A stretch of DNA of 64,000 nucleotides, taken from a bacterium (GTDB taxonomy: Bacteria > Hinthialibacterota > Hinthialibacteria > OLB16). Both the position numbers and the translations under genes were made by a program. The stretch spans positions 62,001 through 126,000 of the forward strand of contig JAJVIK010000001.1 in assembly GCA_022072055.1 (NCBI GenBank). Direction: 5' to 3'. Shown piece by piece: positions 29,199-37,527 of the stretch. Position 1 is the stretch's first letter. Each line of letters opens with the position of its first letter. Below the pieces are notes generated by a model. That model saw only the letters and a program-made list of their open reading frames with translations, made no database searches and was not told the DNA's origin.

Positions 29199-31255
29199 CA
29201 ATCATGGCTCCTTTCCCTGGCAGACTTAGGAATTGAGAAACTAAAGGTCGACCCCTCCCCCTCCTGGCTTTCCACCCACACCCGGCCGCCGTGACGCTCG
29301 ATGATCCGTTTGACAATGGCGAGGCCCATCCCCTCGCCCGGCGACCTTTCCGGGTGGAATCGCTGAAACACCTGGAACAGGCGCGGCATGGCCGAGGCGG
29401 GGATTCCCAGCCCGTTGTCGCGAACCCAGCAGCGGGTGAACTCCCCGTTCGATTCCCCGCCGATGTCGACGGTCCCGGGACGGTCGGGATGGAGGTAATT
29501 CAGCGCGTTGGAGACCAGGTTGGAGAGGACCCGGTCGATGGCGGTTCGGTCCCCCCAGGCCTCGGGAAGGTCCGCGACGCGAACCTCCGCCCCGCGCTCA
29601 TCGATCACCTTACGCATCGAGTCCAGGGAGTTCCGCGCGATCTCGTTCAAATTCAGGGTCTCCATGCGCAGCTCCTGGCGCCCGGTGCGCGAGAGCTGCA
29701 GCAGGGCGTTGATCAGCCGCTCGAATTTGTCCACGGAAGCGGTGATGAATTTCAAGGCCCCGGAGATATCGCTCTGCAGAATCTGTTCGAGCGCGGGGTC
29801 TTCCGCGTTCGCGTCATTCGCGTGGAGGTGTTTGCGCAGGTCCGCGCAACTGAGCGCGAGCTCTCGGCTGAACCCCTGGAGGTTCACCAGCGGCGCGCGC
29901 AGGTCATGCGACACGGTGTAAACAAAGGCTTCGATCTCCTCGTTCTTTTTCTCAAGCTCCTCGGCGTGGCGGGCCAATTGTCCGAGGGCCTGGCGGAGCG
30001 CCGTGTCGGCGCGGACTCGCTCGGTCACGTCGAGGGCCAGAACCAGGCGCGCCTCGCGTCCCTCGAACATCAGATCATGGGTCGTGATCTCGGCGTCCAG
30101 CACGGAGCCATCCTTGCGAACCTCCTTCCAAATCCCGGGGCGGCGGATCGTGGTGGGAAACATCCGGGTGGACTCGCGCAGCCGCTCGGGATCATCCAGG
30201 GGGTGGAGGTCGAAGAGGGTCAGATCCAGGAACTCGGTCCGAGAGTACCCGTACTGTTCCAGCGCCGCGTGGTTCGCATCCAGAATCCGCAGGGACTCGC
30301 GCTCATACACGAACATGGGGTTGGGGTTGTTCTCGAAGAGCTGCCGGTAGTGCTCCTCGGACTCCCGCAGGATCGAAACCATTTGCTTTCGCTCGGTGTC
30401 CACGCGCGCGAGCAGGATGGCGCTCCCGCCGACCAGGAGAGTGAAGAAGACCATTGTCAGCACGACAACCAGCGCGAGGCCGAAGCGAGCTCCAAAGAAC
30501 CCTTCCTGGGTCCCCCAGATGGCGATCCCGGTGGTGAGCGCCGGAATCAGGATCGCCGCGGGGATCAGACCGCGAGCCAGCGCGCCACCCAGGGTGTCGC
30601 CGGTGAAGACCCGCATGACCCCCTCGGATCGACGCGAGAAAAGCGCCGCCAGAAAAAGCAGCATGAAACCAACCGATGTGGGCGTGGACATCGGCGTGTA
30701 GCTCGCAAGGCCGTAGAAGCTTCGCTCCCCGAAAACGTGACCGACAAAGGCAAGCATGGCGATAAAGGCGCCGGAAAAGCACATGGCCTCGTGCGCCCAG
30801 GCGTGCAGTCGTCGGAAGCCGACAATCACCACCCCGGCGAGGATAAGATTGAGAGCGGAAGTGGGGGCCATCCTCCCCGGCGAGTGCGAGGGGTCAAATT
30901 CGGCGGGGACGGCCGCGATCAACTGGTCGATTCTCAGATCGACCCCAAAGAGATCTTGCGAAAGGGTGGCCGCGCCGATCAATGCGATCACCCCTCCAAT
31001 CACATCCGCGGGCGCCCTCGGGAGAGACTTTCTCTCGGCGACACAAGCGAAATGGAGTCCGATGCCTGAGAGAAGAAAGCCAATGCCGAGATTCGGTTTG
31101 ACCCCGAACAAGGCAAGCCAACCGAGCTCGATTCCCGCATTCCCTAGTAGCCAAGCCGATACCACCAACGCGCCAAACAGGGACACCCAGATGGTCCCGA
31201 CAAGCGTGGCAGGGTGGAAGGAGAGCGGCTGTTCCGGAGGTGAATCTCTGCTCAT
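29198..31255 (-). CDS. Membrane sensor histidine kinase with N-terminal multi-helix domain and PAS
   Basis: An N-terminal domain of about seven or eight membrane helices (residues 15-290) is MASE-like, for example LVGTIWVSLFGALVVSAWLL and LVVVLTMVFFTLLVGGSAIL. A PAS domain follows (about 300-415, ending LALDVTERVRAD). Next come a coiled coil and a HisKA box (VYTVSHDLRAPLVNLQGFS, His near 455). The HATPase carries LSNLVSNALNYL, RDNGLGIP and GMGLAIVKRIIERHGG. It is the first gene of the four-gene signalling operon, with GAGG upstream of the ATG at 31255 and a promoter-like sequence further up. It resembles bacteriophytochrome-type kinase cores that pair with Rcp1-like receivers. The stimulus is unknown. 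Confidence 0.92.
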   Translation of the reverse strand: MSRDSPPEQPLSFHPATLVGTIWVSLFGALVVSAWLLGNAGIELGWLALFGVKPNLGIGFLLSGIGLHFACVAERKSLPRAPADVIGGVIALIGAATLSQDLFGVDLRIDQLIAAVPAEFDPSHSPGRMAPTSALNLILAGVVIVGFRRLHAWAHEAMCFSGAFIAMLAFVGHVFGERSFYGLASYTPMSTPTSVGFMLLFLAALFSRRSEGVMRVFTGDTLGGALARGLIPAAILIPALTTGIAIWGTQEGFFGARFGLALVVVLTMVFFTLLVGGSAILLARVDTERKQMVSILRESEEHYRQLFENNPNPMFVYERESLRILDANHAALEQYGYSRTEFLDLTLFDLHPLDDPERLRESTRMFPTTIRRPGIWKEVRKDGSVLDAEITTHDLMFEGREARLVLALDVTERVRADTALRQALGQLARHAEELEKKNEEIEAFVYTVSHDLRAPLVNLQGFSRELALSCADLRKHLHANDANAEDPALEQILQSDISGALKFITASVDKFERLINALLQLSRTGRQELRMETLNLNEIARNSLDSMRKVIDERGAEVRVADLPEAWGDRTAIDRVLSNLVSNALNYLHPDRPGTVDIGGESNGEFTRCWVRDNGLGIPASAMPRLFQVFQRFHPERSPGEGMGLAIVKRIIERHGGRVWVESQEGEGSTFSFSIPKSARERSHD

Positions 31256-31306
31256 CTGAAACCTCGCGAGGGTTAGGTGTCAGGTGGGACTTAGATCACT
31301 TTTCTC

Positions 31307-31335
31307 AATTTACACCAATCCTTCGTTTCAATCAA
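31307..31335 (-). promoter_or_regulatory. Sigma-70-like promoter for the two-component operon
   Basis: On the minus strand TTGATT and TAAATT are separated by exactly 17 bases, in an unusually AT-rich stretch about 50-80 bp upstream of the kinase ATG. Each hexamer matches consensus at 4 of 6 positions. On the plus strand TATACT at 31416-31421 could be the -10 element for the divergent ATPase gene, but no good -35 is visible. Confidence 0.45.
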
Positions 31336-31507
31336 GTGGATTGTTTATTTATTTATCAATCAAACATCCTGGAGACAACCGGCTTGCGCTCCTGGCGGCA
31401 TCGAACGGGTCGGGTTATACTGAATCTCTCGACCCATCTGGGAGAGAATCCGGAAGTTTGCGGTCCGATTTCCTCCGAATAGCCGAGGATGTACAGAGGG
31501 AAAGGTC

Positions 31508-32992
31508 ATGGCCACCCCCCAACAGTCCGCTCCACCCGCAATTCGAACCTTGGGCGAGCTCCGCAAGTCGGAATACCGCTATCGAACCGTTAAAGAGGAG
31601 CTCCGCGAGAATTTGCTGAAGAGGCTCTCCGCTCGTGAAGCCGTGTTCCCCGGGATCATCGGGTATGACCGGACCGTGGTCCCCCAGGTCCAGCGGGCGC
31701 TGCTGGCCCTGCATGATTTCATCCTGCTCGGACTACGTGGCCAGGCGAAGACTCGGTTGATTCGTTCGCTGACCGGTCTGCTCGATCCCCACATCCCCAT
31801 CGTGGATGGGATCGAGGTCGCGGATGACCCCCTCGCGCCGGTTTTCGGGATGACCAAGCGGTTGATCGCGGAGAAGGGAGACAGCACCCCCATTCGCTGG
31901 CTGGCCGCCGCGGAGCGTTTTCAGGAGAAGCTCGCCACCCCGGATGTGAGCATCGCGGATTTGATCGGCGACATTGACCCGGTGAAGGTCATGTCGCGGC
32001 GGATCGAGCTTTCGGACGAGGCCGCGATCCACTACGGGATCATCCCTCGCAGCAACCGCTCGATCTTCGCGATCAACGAGTTGCCGGACCTTCAACCGCG
32101 CATCCAGGTGGGACTGCTGAACATCCTTGAGGAGAACGACATCCAGATTCGCGGCTTCCCTGTTCGGATTCCCCTCGATCTGCTGATGGTCTTCACCGCC
32201 AATCCGGAGGACTACACCAACCGCGGCTCGATCATCACTCCGCTCAAGGACCGCATTGACGCCCAGATTCTCACGCACTACCCGAGGAGCGTGGAGGACG
32301 CCCTCGCGATCACCGCGCAGGAGGCCTGGGTTCCGCCGCTCAACGGAAAGCGGGTTGTGATTCCAGACTACATGCGCGAGATCGTGGAGATCGTGGCCTT
32401 CGAGGCGCGGGAAAGCGAGTATGTGGATCAGAACAGCGGGGTGTCCCAGCGTCTCTCGATTTCATTCTTTGAGACCCTGCATGGCGCGGTGGAGCGCCGG
32501 ATGGTGGTGCAAGGCGCGAACCGCGAAATCGCGCGGATGTGCGACCTGTACAACTGCGCGCCCGCGATGACCGGGAAGATGGAGCTGGTCTTCAAGGGGG
32601 AGCAGGAGGGGGTGGTGAACGTGGCCTACCGCCTGATCGGGCAGGCAGTCGGGAAGGCCTTTGACCGCCGTTTCCTGCCGATGGGGCGCCGCGCCAAGCC
32701 CAAGATCAATCCGGAACCCTACAAGGAGATCATCAACTGGTTCGAGCAGGGGAACCATCTGGATCTATCGGATGACCTTCCGTTCGTGGACTACCTGCGC
32801 CGGTTGCGGAATGTGGAAGGGTTGGAGGCGCTGGCCCGGAAACATTTGTGTCCCCCGGATGATCTCCATCTCGCGGCGGGGATGGAGTTCGCCTTGGAGG
32901 GCTTGGTGCAGCACTTCCTCATCAGCAAGAAGTATGACGCCGAAACGGTTCGCTACGTTGACACGGTGAGCGAGATGATGAGACAGTTATAG
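31508..32992 (+). CDS. AAA+ ATPase related to magnesium-chelatase subunit I / MoxR
   Basis: The P-loop is GLRGQAKTRL (about residue 75). The Walker B region is IFAINELPDLQPRIQVGLLN, and sensor 1 is LLMVFTANPEDYTNRG, followed by PLKDRIDAQILTHYPRS. These are hallmarks of the ChlI/MoxR helix-2-insert clade. Length is 494 residues, longer than usual because of a C-terminal extension (about 370-494) ending in a helical region. MoxR-type ATPases remodel or insert cofactors into VWA-domain partners. No VWA gene is next to it; the nearest is the BatA/VWA gene at 21.5-23.4 kb. It diverges from the signalling operon, and an MNT gene begins 10 bp after its stop. Confidence 0.85.
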   Translation: MATPQQSAPPAIRTLGELRKSEYRYRTVKEELRENLLKRLSAREAVFPGIIGYDRTVVPQVQRALLALHDFILLGLRGQAKTRLIRSLTGLLDPHIPIVDGIEVADDPLAPVFGMTKRLIAEKGDSTPIRWLAAAERFQEKLATPDVSIADLIGDIDPVKVMSRRIELSDEAAIHYGIIPRSNRSIFAINELPDLQPRIQVGLLNILEENDIQIRGFPVRIPLDLLMVFTANPEDYTNRGSIITPLKDRIDAQILTHYPRSVEDALAITAQEAWVPPLNGKRVVIPDYMREIVEIVAFEARESEYVDQNSGVSQRLSISFFETLHGAVERRMVVQGANREIARMCDLYNCAPAMTGKMELVFKGEQEGVVNVAYRLIGQAVGKAFDRRFLPMGRRAKPKINPEPYKEIINWFEQGNHLDLSDDLPFVDYLRRLRNVEGLEALARKHLCPPDDLHLAAGMEFALEGLVQHFLISKKYDAETVRYVDTVSEMMRQL

Positions 32993-33002
32993 GGCGTTCA
33001 TC

Positions 33003-33338
33003 ATGGTGATATTGAGCGAGGAAACCCTATCCGAAATGTGCGAGGCCGTTGTGAAGGCGGTGAACCCGGAAGAGGTTTACCTCTTGGGCTCACGGGCCAG
33101 GGGCGAGGCTCGCTTTGATTCGGATGTCGATCTGCTGGTCGTGGAATCCGAACCGTTCGGGCCGAATCGCAGCCGCTTGGATGAAATCAACAGGGTCTAC
33201 GACGCACTCGATGTATTTGAAGTCCCCAAGGACATACTGGTTTTCTCTCGGGAAGAATTTGAGAACTGGAAGCACTCTCTCAACCACGTGATTGGGAGGT
33301 GCCACCGGGAGGGCAAGCGCCTTTATGGGGGATCTTGA
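33003..33338 (+). CDS. Minimal nucleotidyltransferase (MNT), antitoxin-type partner of HEPN
   Basis: The nucleotidyltransferase motif GSRARGEARFDSDVDLLVVE contains the GSx10DxD catalytic pattern. The size (111 residues) is typical of stand-alone MNT proteins. It overlaps the HEPN gene that follows by 14 bp. Some MNT proteins of MNT-HEPN pairs neutralise the HEPN toxin by attaching AMP to it; this is known for MntA-HepT and inferred here. Confidence 0.88.
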   Translation: MVILSEETLSEMCEAVVKAVNPEEVYLLGSRARGEARFDSDVDLLVVESEPFGPNRSRLDEINRVYDALDVFEVPKDILVFSREEFENWKHSLNHVIGRCHREGKRLYGGS

Positions 33339-33732
33339 GCACGCAAGGCTGCTTCTCATCCTGGTTGACCACGAAATCGAGGCCCTCGATGTGATGGCGA
33401 AGTCCTTTCGCGTGTCGCCAGAGATCTTCGGTTTTCACGCACAACAAGCAGTGGAGAAATCGCTCAAAGCTTGGCTCAGCCTTAAGGGCGTTTCATATCC
33501 AAAAACCCACGATCTGAGAGGTTTATTGAGGCTCCTCGAATCAAGCGGGGCCAAGTTGATCGATGAGGTTCGTTCGCTCCAGTGGCTGACACCCTATGCT
33601 GTCCACTTCCGTTACGAAGGCGCGGTCTATCTCCCCGAACACCTTGATAGAGAGACCCTTGTGATGAGCGTTCGAAAGGTGGCGGAATATGTCGGCAGCT
33701 TAGTAAGAGATGCGAATGGCACTCATGGCTGA
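33325..33732 (+). CDS. HEPN-domain protein, toxin-type partner of MNT
   Basis: I start at the ATG at 33325 (MGDLEHARLL), with GGGAGGG upstream; the ORF track adds 11 residues. FHAQQAVEKSLKAWLSLKG followed by KTHDLRGLLRLL is the standard HEPN four-helix pattern. The central Rx4-6H RNase motif is not obvious at the usual place; only RDANGTH at the very C-terminus fits the spacing. Catalysis is therefore uncertain. The pair with the MNT gene is a probable toxin-antitoxin or stress module. Confidence 0.82.
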   Translation: MGDLEHARLLLILVDHEIEALDVMAKSFRVSPEIFGFHAQQAVEKSLKAWLSLKGVSYPKTHDLRGLLRLLESSGAKLIDEVRSLQWLTPYAVHFRYEGAVYLPEHLDRETLVMSVRKVAEYVGSLVRDANGTHG

Positions 33733-33887
33733 CCTCTTAGGATTCACCACGGACACGGCTGATTTCCACCGCGCGCGGCCACACATTCTGGATGTTCCCT
33801 CTTTCGACACGATTCAATCTCCCCCATTCCCCTGGCCATTCTTCCGCGACCGGGCCGACTGGAGGGGCGAATCCACAATAAACGTGG

Positions 33888-33907
33888 ATTCCGGCTTTCG
33901 CCGGAAT
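33888..33907. repeat. REP-like palindrome
   Basis: ATTCCGGC-TTTC-GCCGGAAT is a perfect 8-bp stem with a 4-nt loop, in the 260-bp gap before the Alg14/13 gene. It has the same layout as the palindrome at 36699-36718. Both resemble the widespread ATTCCCGC...GCGGGAAT repetitive extragenic elements. Confidence 0.6.
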
Positions 33908-33992
33908 GTCTTCCCTCGCTGGAGAGGGCGTTTCCCATCATCGATTGGAGAGCCGATGTGCGAGGAGCGGGCACATTCCTCAACCAGCCCCA

Positions 33993-35000
33993 ATGAGTAA
34001 CCGCCTCAAAATCTGTCTGGCATGCTCGGGCGGCGGGCATCTTCGCCAGCTCCTCCTGCTGCGCGACTTTCTCTCGAATCACGATGTATTCCTGATTACC
34101 GCGCGGACCCCGCTGGCCGAATCGGTCGCGGGCGAGCTTCGCGTGGAGTATGTCGAGGACATCGCCCTCGGTCTGCTTAAAAAAAGCCCGAAGGCCTGGT
34201 GGGCTTTCCTGAAAAACCTTCTTGCCACGATCCGAATCCTCGCCAGGGAACGTCCGGATGTGGTCCTGAGCAGCGGCGCGGGGACCGCGTTGAACGCGAT
34301 CTTCTGCTCGCGGCTGCTTGGCTCGCGGTGTATCTTCCTTGAAACCTTCGCCCACTCGCAGACACCTTCGCTCACAGGCCGCTTGGTGGCGCGCTGGGTG
34401 AACGCCCATCTGGTGCAGTGGAAGGCGCTCCTGGAGCGCTTCCCGCGCGCGGTCCTGGTTTCGCCACTGGAAGAAACCGGGGAAGAGATCCCCCCAAAAC
34501 CACCCGAGATCCGCCAGGTGTTGGTCACGGTCGGCACGCATGGCCCGTTCGATCGCCTCGTCCGGGAAGTGGACCACCTGATCGAGACTGGAGTTCTTAC
34601 CGATCCGGTGGTCGCCCAGGCGGGGAGGAGCCTGTTTCGGTCATTCAACATGCGCTGCTTCGAGAGTTGCGGCCAGGATGAGATGAAGAACTTGCTCCGC
34701 GAGTCGCGCCTGCTGATCACCCACGCCGGAACGGGGTCGATTCTCTCCGGGCTGGAGGCGGGCTGCCGGGTGATCGCAATCCCACGCCGCGCTTCCGAGG
34801 GCGAGCACTATGACGATCACCAATTCGAGATCCTCCAGGAAATGGTCTCACGAGGCGCGATCTTGGGCGGAAATGATCCCACGGATCTGGAGCGCCTCGT
34901 TGGCGAAGCGGAGAGCTTTCGCCCGATGCGGATTCGGATCAGCACGGAACGGATCGAGGCTGAACTCACCCGGCTATTCGAGGAATGGTTTGGGAGTTAG
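33993..35000 (+). CDS. Fused Alg14-Alg13 (PssD-PssE / EpsF-EpsE type) glycosyltransferase
   Basis: The start is the ATG at 33993 (MSNRLKICLACSGGGHLRQL), in-frame within the longer track ORF. Residues 1-150 match Alg14/PssD: the GGH motif, a central hydrophobic stretch and LETFAHSQTPSLTGRL. From about 165 an Alg13/PssE-like domain begins (VLVTVGTHGPFDRLVREVD). It contains the UDP-sugar binding region LLITHAGTGSILSGLEAG and IPRRASEGEHYDDHQFE. In most bacteria these are two genes whose products form a membrane-associated complex adding the second sugar of a polysaccharide repeat. Here they are one polypeptide. No other polysaccharide gene is adjacent. Confidence 0.88.
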   Translation: MSNRLKICLACSGGGHLRQLLLLRDFLSNHDVFLITARTPLAESVAGELRVEYVEDIALGLLKKSPKAWWAFLKNLLATIRILARERPDVVLSSGAGTALNAIFCSRLLGSRCIFLETFAHSQTPSLTGRLVARWVNAHLVQWKALLERFPRAVLVSPLEETGEEIPPKPPEIRQVLVTVGTHGPFDRLVREVDHLIETGVLTDPVVAQAGRSLFRSFNMRCFESCGQDEMKNLLRESRLLITHAGTGSILSGLEAGCRVIAIPRRASEGEHYDDHQFEILQEMVSRGAILGGNDPTDLERLVGEAESFRPMRIRISTERIEAELTRLFEEWFGS

Positions 35001-35143
35001 CGAGCCTCGCCGCAGAGACCAACCTCACCCTATCCTCTTCAATCACAAGTGGGAGCGTGAGAAAAGCTTGTTTGGTCGGGTTGGGCGGTCTATTCTCCCC
35101 GCTTCCTGAGTCCATTTCTCCGCCCCGCCGGGAGGCATGCCCC

Positions 35144-35542
35144 ATGATTGAAACCGTCGCCTTGCTCATGAAGAAAGCCATGGGAGTGGGCATGATGGGC
35201 ACGGTGACCATCACGGGGATCGATGTCAGCCAGGATGCTCTCAAGGCGGTCAAGGATTTCCTTGCGGCGTCCGCCAGCCGGATCGAGATGAACGAGTGTC
35301 ACAAGGTCATCTTTTCCTTCTACCTGAGAGACAATCGCTATCCCCAAACCGCTCAAGAGCTGTGGTCATGGTTCGAGGAGAACTACAACAAGGAGGCCCT
35401 GGTCACGGTCAAGACCGATGGCTGGTTTACTCAATACCATTTTCTCACGGATGACTATGAGATTCAGTGCGCGGGGCCGGACAAGAAACACGACACGCGC
35501 GACGATTTTGGCGAGAGTTATCCGAGCCTGGCCAAGCGATGA
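35144..35542 (+). CDS. GspG-like (type II secretion pseudopilin C-domain) small protein
   Basis: The ATG at 35144 has GGAGG eight bases upstream and is preferred over the track start at 34985. The protein has 132 residues. The C-terminal half (FYLRDNRYPQTAQELWSWFE, VKTDGWFTQYHFLTDDYEIQ and AGPDKKHDTRDDF) follows the pattern of the major pseudopilin, including its acidic Ca-binding loop. The N-terminus lacks the prepilin peptidase site and the long hydrophobic helix, so it is not a normal pseudopilin. Its stop overlaps the next gene by 4 bp, suggesting the two products work together. Confidence 0.65.
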   Translation: MIETVALLMKKAMGVGMMGTVTITGIDVSQDALKAVKDFLAASASRIEMNECHKVIFSFYLRDNRYPQTAQELWSWFEENYNKEALVTVKTDGWFTQYHFLTDDYEIQCAGPDKKHDTRDDFGESYPSLAKR

Positions 35543-36561
35543 AAACCTTCTTTCTCAGAGTCCTCGGTCATGAAGCCCCGCCAAATGCCGGTGCGACGGA
35601 GGTTGAACCCAGTGACGCCCGCCTCTGGGGTCGGGAAATCCGCTGGCGTGAAACGCCGCGCCTTGCTCCCGTGTTCCAGGCGCTCGGAGGCTTCTTTTCG
35701 CGTCCCGCGGTTTTTGGGACCTCGATCGTGGTGGGATTTGTCGCCTATCTGTGGTTCGGATTCTTGATACGGAGAGGTTGGATCACCTTCATTCCCCATG
35801 GGCCACGGTCGTTCTGGTGGAAGATTCTCGGCCTGTGGGTGTGCGCGAACCTGGCGAACCTTGTTCGCATGGGCGGGGCTATGAACATCAAGGGGGAGGG
35901 GAGACCTTGCTTAATCGGTTGGGGAAGTGTGTGGGGTGTTCCCGTATTGCGTGTCCGCGACTCGAACCTCGATTTGCTCCCTTGGAAGGACGCCCTGCGA
36001 GTGAGGCTCTCAGGAGTGGCCTTTTTGTGGGCTGTCGCCACGCTGGTTTCCGTGTGGGTTTCGGTGGATGCCCAGAAGCGACTTGTGGAGGGCGCCTTGG
36101 TGGTCATGGCCACGGGGTATTTCATGGGTCTGCTGCAGCTTTCGCCGTGGTGGAGGACACCGCTGCGGCTTTCATTGGAACAGGCCAGTCCGGGCATGGG
36201 CGCGCCGTGGTGTTGGTGGAATCACTTGTGGGGCGGGCTGTGGCGCTCGTTGTTCGCCAACCGTTCCCTGACCCCTCAGGAGACCTTCTTGGCGTCCACA
36301 ACAGTGTACTTCCTCCTGTGGAATCTGCTAATCGCTCGCTCCGCCGCGTTTGTCAAGCGACACTTGGCGGTGCTCTTGTACATTGACTCGATCAACGCGG
36401 GCGAGGGGGGTTATGGGTGGCTTGTTTTCGCCGCGATGGTCCTTACCGCGCTGGGTTGTATCGGAGTCCTGCTTGTCTTCGTGGTGATGATTGTAACCCG
36501 CGCGGTCGCGGAGATTGGAAGGCTCTTCCGGGGAGGATCACGGGCGGAGGCCTCAAACTGA
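35539..36561 (+). CDS. Polytopic membrane protein of unknown function
   Basis: The start is the ATG at 35539 overlapping the preceding stop (ATGA); the track start at 35467 lies inside the upstream gene. After a soluble N-terminus of about 60 residues there are at least six hydrophobic segments. Examples are FGTSIVVGFVAYLWFGFLI, LWAVATLVSVWVSV, STTVYFLLWNLLI and LVFAAMVLTALGCIGVLLVF. I do not recognise a family. Coupling to the GspG-like gene suggests a small membrane complex (inference). Confidence 0.65.
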   Translation: MKTFFLRVLGHEAPPNAGATEVEPSDARLWGREIRWRETPRLAPVFQALGGFFSRPAVFGTSIVVGFVAYLWFGFLIRRGWITFIPHGPRSFWWKILGLWVCANLANLVRMGGAMNIKGEGRPCLIGWGSVWGVPVLRVRDSNLDLLPWKDALRVRLSGVAFLWAVATLVSVWVSVDAQKRLVEGALVVMATGYFMGLLQLSPWWRTPLRLSLEQASPGMGAPWCWWNHLWGGLWRSLFANRSLTPQETFLASTTVYFLLWNLLIARSAAFVKRHLAVLLYIDSINAGEGGYGWLVFAAMVLTALGCIGVLLVFVVMIVTRAVAEIGRLFRGGSRAEASN

Positions 36562-36698
36562 TCCTGTGCGATTCCCGAAGCGCCCCCTTTCCCTCTCCCC
36601 CCTCCCCCCGCTATGGTACCGCCCGTTCGTTCGACGGGCGTGTGCATCCCCAGGTGGTCTAGGACAAACCCCCGCGAACCTTGCGGTCTGACCGATGG

Positions 36699-36718
36699 AT
36701 TCCCGCTTGCGCGGGAAT
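36699..36718. repeat. REP-like palindrome
   Basis: ATTCCCGC-TTGC-GCGGGAAT is a perfect 8-bp stem with a 4-nt loop in the 175-bp gap before the HAD gene. It matches the classical extragenic palindrome seen in many bacteria and pairs with 33888-33907. Confidence 0.7.
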
Positions 36719-36736
36719 GACGATTGACAGGAGACT

Positions 36737-37513
36737 TTGCCGTTGCCTCAACCCATTCAAGCCATCACCTTCGACCTGTGGGACACCCTCATCCACGACG
36801 ATTCCGATGAACCCAAACGCGCCGCGCAAGGACTGGAGCCCAAGGCCCTCGCGCGACCGAGGACCGTGTACGAGGCCCTCAAGCCCCATCACCCCGACCT
36901 CGATTTCGCCACGGTCGAGCTCGCGCACCGGGTCGCCACCTCGGCTTTCAACAAGGTCTGGCACGACCAACTGGTCACCTGGACTGTCCGCGAGCGCATG
37001 GCGGTGCTCCTCAGCGGACTTAAGGTGAACCTTCCGGAAGCGGACCTCGCACACTTGGTCCGGACCTTGGAGGACATGGAGACCGTGGTTCGCCCGGATG
37101 CGATTCCGGGTGTCCGTGAGGCGCTCTCCGAACTCAAGAAGAAATACAAGCTCGCGGTGATTTCGGACGCGATCTATTCCCCCGGGCGCGCGCTCCGGGA
37201 GCTTCTGCGCGGCGAGGGGCTGCTCGATTTCTTCGACACCTTCATCTTTTCCGATGAGGTGGGCTGCTGCAAACCCGATCCGCGCGTGTTCACCACCGCC
37301 GCCGAACGCCTCGGGGTCGAGGTGACTGGGATCGTTCACATCGGCGACCGTGACCACAACGATGTCAAAGGCCCTCAGCGCCTCGGCGCGCGCGCGGTGC
37401 TGTTCACCGCCACCCGCGATCGCGACAAGGCCAACACCACAGCCGACGCCATCTGCGAGCGCTACGCCGACCTGCCGGGAATCATCGCCCGCCTGGACGG
37501 CGCCGTCTCTTGA
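36737..37513 (+). CDS. HAD-superfamily hydrolase (haloacid dehalogenase-like)
   Basis: Motif I is ITFDLWDTLIH with the nucleophile Asp. The usual second Asp is replaced by Trp, as in dehalogenase-type HADs with a bulky residue there. Motif II is LAVISDAIYS. The lysine and acidic motifs are DEVGCCKPDPRVF and HIGDRDHNDVKGPQ. The helical cap is type C1. It probably acts on a small phosphorylated or halogenated metabolite; the substrate is unknown. The start is TTG at 36737 or TTG at 36743, both downstream of AGGAG. It abuts the amidotransferase gene and is probably cotranscribed with it. Confidence 0.85.
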   Translation: MPLPQPIQAITFDLWDTLIHDDSDEPKRAAQGLEPKALARPRTVYEALKPHHPDLDFATVELAHRVATSAFNKVWHDQLVTWTVRERMAVLLSGLKVNLPEADLAHLVRTLEDMETVVRPDAIPGVREALSELKKKYKLAVISDAIYSPGRALRELLRGEGLLDFFDTFIFSDEVGCCKPDPRVFTTAAERLGVEVTGIVHIGDRDHNDVKGPQRLGARAVLFTATRDRDKANTTADAICERYADLPGIIARLDGAVS

Positions 37514-37527
37514 GGAGAAACCACCCG

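Noticed and set aside
29291-31069. 592-residue plus-strand ORF
   Set aside because: It is antisense to the membrane histidine kinase, whose motifs and operon overlaps are unambiguous.
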